From contig JADFCQ010000006.1 of the NCBI GenBank assembly GCA_015223225.1, forward strand, positions 372,001 to 436,000: a stretch of 64,000 nucleotides of DNA. The letters run 5' to 3'. The DNA is from Acetobacteraceae bacterium H6797. GTDB lineage: Bacteria > Pseudomonadota > Alphaproteobacteria > Acetobacterales > Acetobacteraceae. The notes beneath the pieces were generated by a model, which did no database searches, had not been told where the DNA came from, and saw only the letters and a list, made by a program, of their open reading frames with translations. Position 1 is the stretch's first letter, and each line of letters opens with the position of its first letter. Below, one piece after another: positions 58,121 to 64,000 of this stretch. A program made the position numbers and the translations under genes.

Positions 58121-59347
58121 TCAGCTCTCCTGCGCGACGAGCCGGCACAGCCTTTCGGTGACGTCATAGGAATCCACGAAGGCACTGACAGGCAGGAACT
58201 CGAAGCGCGAGTGGAAGTTGTGCGCGCCCGTGAAGTAATTGGGCGTCGGCACGCCGCGTGCGGAAAGGGCGGAGCCATCCGTCCCGCCGCGCATGGCGAT
58301 GACCTTGGGTTTGATGCCCTTCTCGGCCAGGGCCTTGAAGATCAGGTCCACGCAATGCCGGTCATTGCCCAGGGCTGAGTCGATATTGCTGTAGCTGTCC
58401 TCGACGTGAAATTCGACGCGTGCACGCGGATGGCGTGCGCGCAGGCGCTCGACGGCTTCGGCGATATAAGCCTTGCGCTCGGCGAAGCGGGTGGCGTCAT
58501 GGTCGCGGATGGAAATCTGCAGCCGCGCCTTGCTCTGCCCGCCCTCGATGCCGTTGCACCACCAATAGCCGTCGCGGCCATCGGTATGTTCCGGCGTCTG
58601 CAAGGGATCGAAATAGGAGATGAGCTCGCTCGCCAGCAGGATCGGGTTCACCAGCACGCCCTTGGCCGTCATGGGATGCGCAGTGACGCCCGTGATCTCG
58701 ACGGTCGCGCTGGCTGCATTGAAGGTTTCGTAGACCACCTCGCCCCGCTCGCAGCAGTCGATCGTATAGGCGAAGGCGACGGGGAAGCACGCGAGGTCGA
58801 GCAACTTGGCGCCGCGCAGCCCGATTTCCTCATCAGGCACGAAGGCGAAAATGATGTCGCCATGTGGCAGGCCGCCGGCCTTGAGCCGCGCCGCGAGCGT
58901 CATGACGATGGCCACCGCCGCCTTGTTATCCGCGCCGAGAACGCTGCTGCCGTCGCTGAAAATGATTTCCTGGCCCTTATAGGGCAGGATTTCGGGATGC
59001 TCGGCCACGCGCAGCCAGACATCCCCGCCGAGCCGCAGATCGCTACCATCGAAAACCAGGCGCTGCGGGTGGATATCGGGCGACAGCCCCACATCCACCG
59101 TGTCGAGATGCGTGACGAAGCCGATGCAGGGCGCCCCCGGCACATTGCCTGGCAGGCGCGCGGTCAGGTTGCAATGCGCGTCGAGATGGATGTTTTCCAA
59201 TCTCAGCGCCGTCAGCTCATCCCGCAGCAATTCCGCCAGCCGCCACTGCCCCGGCGTGCTCGGCACCACCTTGGCCGAGGCGTCGCTCTGGCTGGTGATG
59301 GCGAGATAGCGGAAGAAGCGCTCGATGAGCTGCTCGGCGATTTCCAT
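58121..59347 (-). CDS. pepT: Peptidase T (aminotripeptidase)
   Basis: A 408-residue M20-family zinc peptidase removing the N-terminal residue from tripeptides in the cytoplasm. Metal and catalytic residues: His80 and Asp82 in VTHLDTVD, Asp140 in GADNKAA, Glu173 and Glu174 in PDEEIG, and the late His in GAHNFHSRFEFLP. RGGTDGSALSARGVPTPNYFTG is the PepT signature. Length equals the E. coli enzyme. GGAG sits 6 bases before the ATG. It starts 32 bases after the last manganese-transport gene, in the same direction, so it may be at the end of that operon; many M20 peptidases use Mn or Zn. Confidence 0.96.
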   Translation of the reverse strand: MEIAEQLIERFFRYLAITSQSDASAKVVPSTPGQWRLAELLRDELTALRLENIHLDAHCNLTARLPGNVPGAPCIGFVTHLDTVDVGLSPDIHPQRLVFDGSDLRLGGDVWLRVAEHPEILPYKGQEIIFSDGSSVLGADNKAAVAIVMTLAARLKAGGLPHGDIIFAFVPDEEIGLRGAKLLDLACFPVAFAYTIDCCERGEVVYETFNAASATVEITGVTAHPMTAKGVLVNPILLASELISYFDPLQTPEHTDGRDGYWWCNGIEGGQSKARLQISIRDHDATRFAERKAYIAEAVERLRARHPRARVEFHVEDSYSNIDSALGNDRHCVDLIFKALAEKGIKPKVIAMRGGTDGSALSARGVPTPNYFTGAHNFHSRFEFLPVSAFVDSYDVTERLCRLVAQES

Positions 59348-59379
59348 GAGGCACTCCAGGCGTGGCTGATCACGCCAGC

Positions 59380-60249
59380 CTAGCCCGCCCGCGCCTCTTC
59401 CGCCACGGCCGCTCGGCGCGCGCGGCGGCTCGCCAGCAGCCCATGCTCGGGCGCGAAAGCCAGCGCCACGGCGAAGAGCAGCGAGAGGATCACCACGATG
59501 GCGCCCGCCGGTGCCACGTCGGCGTGATAGCTCACGACGATGCCGAAAAGGGTGGAGGCCACCGCCGATGCCACTGCGATAGCCGACATCCGCCCGAAGC
59601 GGTTGGAGAGCAGATAGCCGATGCAGCCCGGCGTGATCAGCAGCGCGACCACCAGGATCACACCCACCGCCTGCACCCCCGCGACCACCGCCGCCGAGAG
59701 CAGCGCGAGGAAGAGATAGCGCAGCAGCGTCACGTTCAGCCCGATGCTGCGCGCATGGACGGGATCGAAGCAGAAGAGCTTCAGATCCCTTCCCTTCAGC
59801 AGCAGGATGCCGAGCGTCACACCGCCGGCGAGCAGCGTCTGCCAGAAATCCTCCGGCTCGATGCCCAGGATATTGCCGAACAGAATATGGGTGACATGCG
59901 CCTCCGTGGTCAGGAAGGCGAGCATCACCATCCCCGCCGCGAACATGCCGGTGAAGACCACACCGAGCGCCGCATCCTCCTTCACGCGGCTATGGCTCTG
60001 CACGAAGCCCGCGCCCATCGCGCAAAGCATGCCCGCGACGAAGGCCCCGATGGCGATGGGAAAGCCCAGCGCCGAGGCGATCACCACGCCCGGCAGCACC
60101 GCATGGGCGATGGCGTCGCCCAGCAGCGACCAGCCCTTAAGCACGATGTAGCAGGAGAGCAGCGCGCAGGCCGTGGCGACCAGCGCACCGACGCCCATGG
60201 CCTCGAGCATGAAGGCATGGGTAAAGGGGGCGAAAAGGGCCTCGATCAT
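59380..60249 (-). CDS. Metal (Mn/Fe type) ABC transporter permease 2
   Basis: A 289-residue ABC-3 family permease with about eight hydrophobic segments. MGVGALVATACALLSCYIVLKGWSLLGDAIAHAVLPGVVIA is the family signature; KEDAALGVVFTGMFAAG and HILFGNILGI follow. It overlaps the partner permease by 4 bases. Similar to SitD/MntB-type permeases, which form heterodimers for Mn2+ or Fe2+. The Mn assignment rests mainly on the box upstream of the operon. Confidence 0.92.
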   Translation of the reverse strand: MIEALFAPFTHAFMLEAMGVGALVATACALLSCYIVLKGWSLLGDAIAHAVLPGVVIASALGFPIAIGAFVAGMLCAMGAGFVQSHSRVKEDAALGVVFTGMFAAGMVMLAFLTTEAHVTHILFGNILGIEPEDFWQTLLAGGVTLGILLLKGRDLKLFCFDPVHARSIGLNVTLLRYLFLALLSAAVVAGVQAVGVILVVALLITPGCIGYLLSNRFGRMSAIAVASAVASTLFGIVVSYHADVAPAGAIVVILSLLFAVALAFAPEHGLLASRRARRAAVAEEARAG

Positions 60250-61094
60250 GCCGCCGCCTCACGCCTGGCCCGCCGTGCCGCCAGCAGCCCGTGGCGCGGC
60301 GCGAAGACCAGGGCGATGACGAAGAGCATCGCCTGGAGTGTCACGATCACGCCGCCGGTCGAACCATCGAGAAAATAGCTGATATAGGCGCCGGCAAAGG
60401 CTGTCGCCGCGCCCATGCCGGTCGCGAGCGCCATCATCCGGCCGAAGCGGTCGGTCAGCAGATAGGCCGTCGCCCCAGGCGCCACAAGCATGGCGATGAC
60501 CAGCACGGCGCCCACCGCCACCATGGCCGCCACGGCCACCGCGGCGACGCTGCCCAGCAGCAGCGTCTGCAAGAGCCGCGTATTGAGGCCGATGGCCTGG
60601 GCCTGGGTCGCGTCGAAGGCCCAGAGCACCATGTCCCGCCCGCGCCACATCATCACCAGCAGCACGCCGGCCGAGACGAGCAGCATCTGCAGCATGTCTT
60701 CCGGCGCGATGCCGAGCACATTGCCGAAGATGATGGTGCGCAGCCGGATATTGCTCGGGAAGAGGCTCAGCAGCACCAGGCCCAGCCCGAAGAAGGCGGT
60801 GAAGACGATGCCGATCGCCGCATCTCCGCGAATGCGGCTATTGCGCCGAATGAAGCCCATGACCCAGGCCGCCAGCATGCCCGAAGCGAACGCGCCGAGG
60901 GCGAAGGGCAAGCCCAATATCCAGGCCAGGGCCACGCCCGGCACCACGGCATGCGACAGCGCATCGCCCAGCAGCGACCAGCCCTTGAGCGCGACGAAGC
61001 AGGAGAGCATCCCGCAGACGGCGCCGATCACCGCGCTCACCATCATGGCGTTGCGCATGTATTCGTAGTCGAAGGGGGTCAGGAGCCCTTCCAT
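60246..61094 (-). CDS. Metal (Mn/Fe type) ABC transporter permease 1
   Basis: A 282-residue ABC-3 permease. VIGAVCGMLSCFVALKGWSLLGDALSHAVVPGVALAWILG and RGDAAIGIVFTAFFGLG are the family marks; TIIFGNVLGIAPEDMLQM is as in SitC. It is a clear paralogue of the following permease. The ATG at 61094 overlaps the ATPase stop by one base (TGATG). Two different permeases in one operon is the SitABCD pattern, rather than the one-permease ZnuABC. Confidence 0.92.
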   Translation of the reverse strand: MEGLLTPFDYEYMRNAMMVSAVIGAVCGMLSCFVALKGWSLLGDALSHAVVPGVALAWILGLPFALGAFASGMLAAWVMGFIRRNSRIRGDAAIGIVFTAFFGLGLVLLSLFPSNIRLRTIIFGNVLGIAPEDMLQMLLVSAGVLLVMMWRGRDMVLWAFDATQAQAIGLNTRLLQTLLLGSVAAVAVAAMVAVGAVLVIAMLVAPGATAYLLTDRFGRMMALATGMGAATAFAGAYISYFLDGSTGGVIVTLQAMLFVIALVFAPRHGLLAARRARREAAA

Positions 61095-62047
61095 CAGCCT
61101 GGCGCCATCGCCTCGCGCGGGGTGAGCCGGCCGAGAACGCGCCCATCGGCGCCGATGACCAGCGAATTGCCCTCCGCATCCTCCACCAGCGTCACTGCCT
61201 CGCCCGCATGTTGCCGGGCGGAAGCGCCGAAGGCGCGGGCGAGCTGGGCAGGGGTGAAGACCTTCTCGGTCGGCCCGGCCGCGAGCACCATGCCCTTCAC
61301 CAGCGCCACGCGGTCACAGAATTGCGGCACACTGGCGAGGTCATGCGTCGAGACGAGAATGATCCGCCCCTCCGCCCGCAATTCGCGCAGCAGCGCGGTG
61401 ATCTGCTCCTGGGTGGTAACGTCCACACCGCCGAAAGGCTCGTCGAGCAGGATCACCCGCCCATCCTGCGCCAGGGCGCGGGCCAGGAAGACGCGCTTCT
61501 TCTGCCCGCCGGAAAGCTGGCCGATCTGGCGGTCGGCGAATTCCCACATGCCGACGCGCTTCAGCCCCTCCTTCACCGCCGCACGGTCGGCGGCGGAAGG
61601 GATGCGGAGCGCGTTCATATAGCCGTAGCGCCCCATCATCACGACGTCGCGCACCGAGACGGGGAAGGCCCAGTCCACATCCTCGTTCTGCGGCACATAG
61701 GCGACCCAATTGCGCTTCTGCGCCTCGCGCACGTCCTGGCCGCCGATGCGCACCTCGCCGGCGGCGGGCGTCACCATACCCATGATGGCCTTGAAGAGCG
61801 TGGACTTGCCCGCGCCATTCACGCCGAGCAGGCCGCAGATGGTGGGCCCGTCCAGTGCCAGCGAGGCATCGCGCAACGCCACATGCCCATTGGCATAGGC
61901 AACCGTGACGGCCTTCACCTGAAGATCGAGCGCGCCGGGTCGCTGCAGGGCCTCGCACGGCTTCACGCCCGTGATCGAGCCGATGATGGCGCGCCAGGGC
62001 TCGAGCGGCCGGCGTTCGAGGGTCTGGGGGAGGATGGGGCCGCTCAT
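61094..62047 (-). CDS. Metal ABC transporter ATP-binding protein (SitB/MntB-type)
   Basis: A 317-residue ATPase. Walker A GVNGAGKST, YVPQNEDVDWAFPVSVRDVVMMGRYG (the DWDFP-type stretch typical of manganese importers), signature LSGGQKKRVFLARAL, Walker B ILLDEPFGGVD, switch STHDLASV. It has a 40-residue N-terminal extension before the ATPase core (EALQRPGALDLQVKAVTVAYANGHVAL) and a C-terminal extension of about 45 residues after the usual end. ATG at 62047 is 4 bases after the binding-protein stop; a longer frame to 62098 overlaps that gene. Confidence 0.92.
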   Translation of the reverse strand: MSGPILPQTLERRPLEPWRAIIGSITGVKPCEALQRPGALDLQVKAVTVAYANGHVALRDASLALDGPTICGLLGVNGAGKSTLFKAIMGMVTPAAGEVRIGGQDVREAQKRNWVAYVPQNEDVDWAFPVSVRDVVMMGRYGYMNALRIPSAADRAAVKEGLKRVGMWEFADRQIGQLSGGQKKRVFLARALAQDGRVILLDEPFGGVDVTTQEQITALLRELRAEGRIILVSTHDLASVPQFCDRVALVKGMVLAAGPTEKVFTPAQLARAFGASARQHAGEAVTLVEDAEGNSLVIGADGRVLGRLTPREAMAPG

Positions 62048-62051
62048 CGTC

Positions 62052-62975
62052 TCAGCGCTCCGCCAGGGATTGGAAGGCGCGGGTGATGGTCGCCGCATTC
62101 ACCTCCAGCAGCTTCAGATAGGTGGGGGCCTCACCGCCCTCATCGGTCAGGCTATCGACATGGAGCACGCCGGCGAAGCGGGAATTGGCCTCGCGCGCCA
62201 CCTGGCGCATGGCGCGGTCGCTCACCGTGCTCTCGCAGAAGAGCGCCGGGATGCGGCTCTTGCGCACCGTATCCACCACGCGGCGGATCTGGCGGGGCGT
62301 GCCCTCCTCCTCGGCATTGATCGGCCAGAGATAGAGCTCCTTCATGCCGTAATTTGCGGTCAGGTAGGAGAAGGCGCCCTCGCAGCTCACCAGCCAGCGC
62401 CGCTCGGCCGGGATGCGGGCCAGGCGCTCGCGGATCGGGGCGTCCAGCGCCTGGATGCTGGCGGTGTAACGGGCTGCATTGGCGTTATAGGTCGCGGCAT
62501 TCCTGGGGTCGGCCGCGACCAACGCCTTGCGGATATTCTCGACATAGATCACCGCATTGGCGGGTGACATCCAGGCATGCGGGTTGGGCCGGCCGGCATA
62601 GGGGCCTTCGGTGATGTTGATCGGCTCCACTCCCTCGGTGAGAACGGCCGAGGGCACGTCCTTCACCCGGCGGAAGAAACGTTCGAACCAGCGCTCCAGC
62701 CCCATCCCGTTCCAGAGCACGAGATCGGCCGCTTGGGCCTTCACCACATCCAGGGGGGTGGGTTCGTAGTCATGAATCTCGGCGCCGGGGCGGGTGATGG
62801 ATTCCACGATGGCCGCGTCGCCGGCCACGTTCTGGGCCATGTCCTGCAGGATGGTGAAGGTCGTGACCACACGGAGCGGCTTGGGGCTCTGGGCCATGGC
62901 GGGAGCGCCGGCAAGGCCGAACATGGCCCCAAGCACGGCGACGAGCGTTAGGCGCCTGGTCATTCCGGCATACAT
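62052..62975 (-). CDS. Metal ABC transporter periplasmic binding protein (Mn/Fe type)
   Basis: A 307-residue cluster 9 binding protein with a signal peptide (TRRLTLVAVLGAMFGLAGAPAMAQ). Metal ligands are visible: His in GAEIHDYEPTP, His in RPNPHAWMSP, Glu in SCEGAFSYL and the CESTVSDRAM loop. The Glu in the CEG motif, rather than His, and the absence of a His-rich zinc loop indicate Mn/Fe, not Zn. GGGAG lies 8 bases before the ATG at 62975; ATG codons at 62990 and 62963 are alternatives. First gene of the operon, directly after an MntR-like box. Confidence 0.92.
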   Translation of the reverse strand: MYAGMTRRLTLVAVLGAMFGLAGAPAMAQSPKPLRVVTTFTILQDMAQNVAGDAAIVESITRPGAEIHDYEPTPLDVVKAQAADLVLWNGMGLERWFERFFRRVKDVPSAVLTEGVEPINITEGPYAGRPNPHAWMSPANAVIYVENIRKALVAADPRNAATYNANAARYTASIQALDAPIRERLARIPAERRWLVSCEGAFSYLTANYGMKELYLWPINAEEEGTPRQIRRVVDTVRKSRIPALFCESTVSDRAMRQVAREANSRFAGVLHVDSLTDEGGEAPTYLKLLEVNAATITRAFQSLAER

Positions 62976-63024
62976 GATTCTAACTCCCATTCCCCATACT
63001 CATTCCTGAAGCCCAGACATAATG

Positions 63025-63042
63025 ATATAGCTAATGCTATAT
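63025..63042. promoter_or_regulatory. MntR-like operator upstream of the metal-transport operon
   Basis: ATATAGC-TAAT-GCTATAT is a perfect 7-bp-arm palindrome in an AT-rich stretch 50 bases before the binding-protein start. The core ATAGC-N4-GCTAT matches the E. coli MntR box as I know it (ATAGC-AAAG-GCTAT). It implies manganese-dependent repression. A Mur/Fur-type regulator is an alternative. Confidence 0.72.
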
Positions 63043-63059
63043 TCAAGGGGAAAAATGAA

Positions 63060-63083
63060 CGGGAGGACATCTTTGCCCTCCCG
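63060..63083 (-). terminator. Terminator after the TerC/CBS gene
   Basis: Read on the minus strand, CGGGAGG pairs with CCTCCCG around a loop of about 10 bases and is followed by TTCATTTTT (63059-63051). This is a good rho-independent terminator that ends the gene at 63115 and shields the metal-transport operon. Confidence 0.72.
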
Positions 63084-63114
63084 CCCCGTCAGCAGCCGTT
63101 GCTGCGAAGAACCG

Positions 63115-64000
63115 TCAGTTCGCCTCGCCGGGGCGCTGGCGCACGCGCACCCGCTCCAGCTTGAAGCCGCGCATGGCCACGACCTCCAGCTCCAGATCCT
63201 CCGCAGCCACCCGGTCGCCCAGGGACGGCAGCCGGCCCAGATGCTTCATCAGATAGCCCGCGACGGTGGAATACTGCCCGGCCGCGGCGGCCAACCGCGT
63301 GCCGAAGCGCTGATCGACGCTGTGGAGATCGAGCTGGGCATCGACGAGCCAGCTCCCCTCCTCCTCTTCCTCGATCCGGCCACCGCCATCGCCGCCATCC
63401 TCGAACTCGCCCGCAATGGCCTCGAAGATATCCGTGGGCGTCGCGACGCCTTCCAGCGTGCCGTATTCGTCGAGCACCAGGGCCATCTGCACGCTGGCGC
63501 CGCGCAGTTGCTCCATCAGGCTCAGCACGTCCATCTGGTCATGCACCATCAGAGGCTCGCGCATCGAGCGATCCGGGTCGATGGCGCCGCGCTCCAGCAG
63601 GTCACGCAGCAGGTCCTTCGCGAGGGCCACGCCGATGATGTTCTCGATGCTGCCGCGCCCCAGCAGGAAGCGCGAATGGCCGCTGGCGAGAATGGCGTCG
63701 CGATGCGCTTCCGGCCCTTCGTCCAGGTCGAGCCAGACCACGTCGCTGCGCGGCGTCATGATGGAGCGCACCTGCCGCTCGCCGAGTGCCATGACACCCT
63801 GGACCATCGAGCGCTCGGCCGGGCCAAAGACGGGCATGGCCTCTTCAGCCTCGGGCTCGCTGCCGGCGGCTTCGCCCTGCTGGCGACCGCCGCCAAGCAG
63901 GCGGAGCACCGCCTCGGCCGTGCGGTCCCGCAGGTCGCCGCTGCGGAGATGCTTAACATGGCCGCGCCGGGCGATCTGGTTGAAGACCTCGATCAGCACC
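63115..64000 (-). CDS. TerC-family membrane protein with CBS and CorC domains, C-terminal part (cut by window edge)
   Basis: The last 294 residues of a YegH/YoaE-like protein. The start of the visible part ([11 protein letters not shown], then [15 protein letters not shown]) is the region that follows the TerC membrane domain, so the membrane part lies beyond base 64000. Then come a CBS pair (about 70-195: [66 protein letters not shown]) and a CorC/HlyC transport-associated domain (about 210-290: [37 protein letters not shown]). An acidic insert (EFEDGG... EEEEEG) joins them. Such proteins are linked to metal or Mg2+ homeostasis; function is not established. No start codon inside the window. 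Confidence 0.88.
   Translation of the reverse strand, partial: VLIEVFNQIARRGHVKHLRSGDLRDRTAEAVLRLLGGGRQQGEAAGSEPEAEEAMPVFGPAERSMVQGVMALGERQVRSIMTPRSDVVWLDLDEGPEAHRDAILASGHSRFLLGRGSIENIIGVALAKDLLRDLLERGAIDPDRSMREPLMVHDQMDVLSLMEQLRGASVQMALVLDEYGTLEGVATPTDIFEAIAGEFEDGGDGGGRIEEEEEGSWLVDAQLDLHSVDQRFGTRLAAAAGQYSTVAGYLMKHLGRLPSLGDRVAAEDLELEVVAMRGFKLERVRVRQRPGEAN

Overview
The window is gene-dense, very GC-rich chromosomal DNA. The gene content (LigD/Ku end joining; TRAP, orphan Bug-type, Liv-type and sugar ABC receptors in quick succession; many SDR enzymes; LysR, IclR and LacI regulators) suggests an aerobic, metabolically versatile alphaproteobacterium, most likely of the Acetobacteraceae (Roseomonas-like). 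That placement is inferred from content, not from a marker gene. I saw no rRNA, tRNA, CRISPR array, insertion sequence or phage gene, so this looks like stable catabolic accessory DNA.

Layout. 1-5961 (minus): LigD and Ku, then a xylose-dehydrogenase-like SDR and the start of a ribose/xylose-type ABC transporter. 6125-6691: an isochorismatase-fold protein lacking its catalytic cysteine. 6693-12821 (minus): a polyol-type (SmoEFGK-like) ABC importer with a one-chain dihydroxyacetone kinase. 13007-17107: TetR regulator, SDR, MATE exporter, thiolase. 17104-24276: a TRAP importer, a VOC protein, a RuBisCO-like protein and a DUF1537 sugar-acid kinase, with a divergent LacI regulator; this looks like an apionate/isoapionate-type branched sugar-acid pathway. 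24278-30419: a cysteine-dioxygenase-like cupin and a dipeptide-type ABC importer. 30594-36016: AraC and LacI regulators, then a two-subunit hydro-lyase, a PEP-mutase/isocitrate-lyase-family lyase and a Bug receptor. 36057-38109: SDR, small secreted protein and LysR regulator.

38110-44398 is the most distinctive part. An SDR, an IclR regulator, an iron alcohol dehydrogenase, an intracellular sialidase-like (BNR) protein, a DHDPS/KDG-aldolase-family protein and a Bug receptor are tied together by three near-identical 18-bp palindromes, a self-contained IclR regulon for an unidentified substrate.

44446-52842 (minus) is an unbroken run: a Liv-type ABC transporter, beta-phosphoglucomutase, GH65 phosphorylase and a second PEP-mutase-family lyase. 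53010-58075: BASS transporter with LysR, then a quinone-detoxification set (DoxX, MhqO-like dioxygenase, MhqD-like hydrolase) with its own LysR. 58121-62975: peptidase T and a manganese-type ABC importer behind an MntR-like box. The window ends inside a TerC/CBS membrane protein.

Within operons most junctions are ATGA or TGATG overlaps, which suggests translational coupling and helps fix start codons. Starts in the feature list were set by ribosome binding sites and these overlaps.
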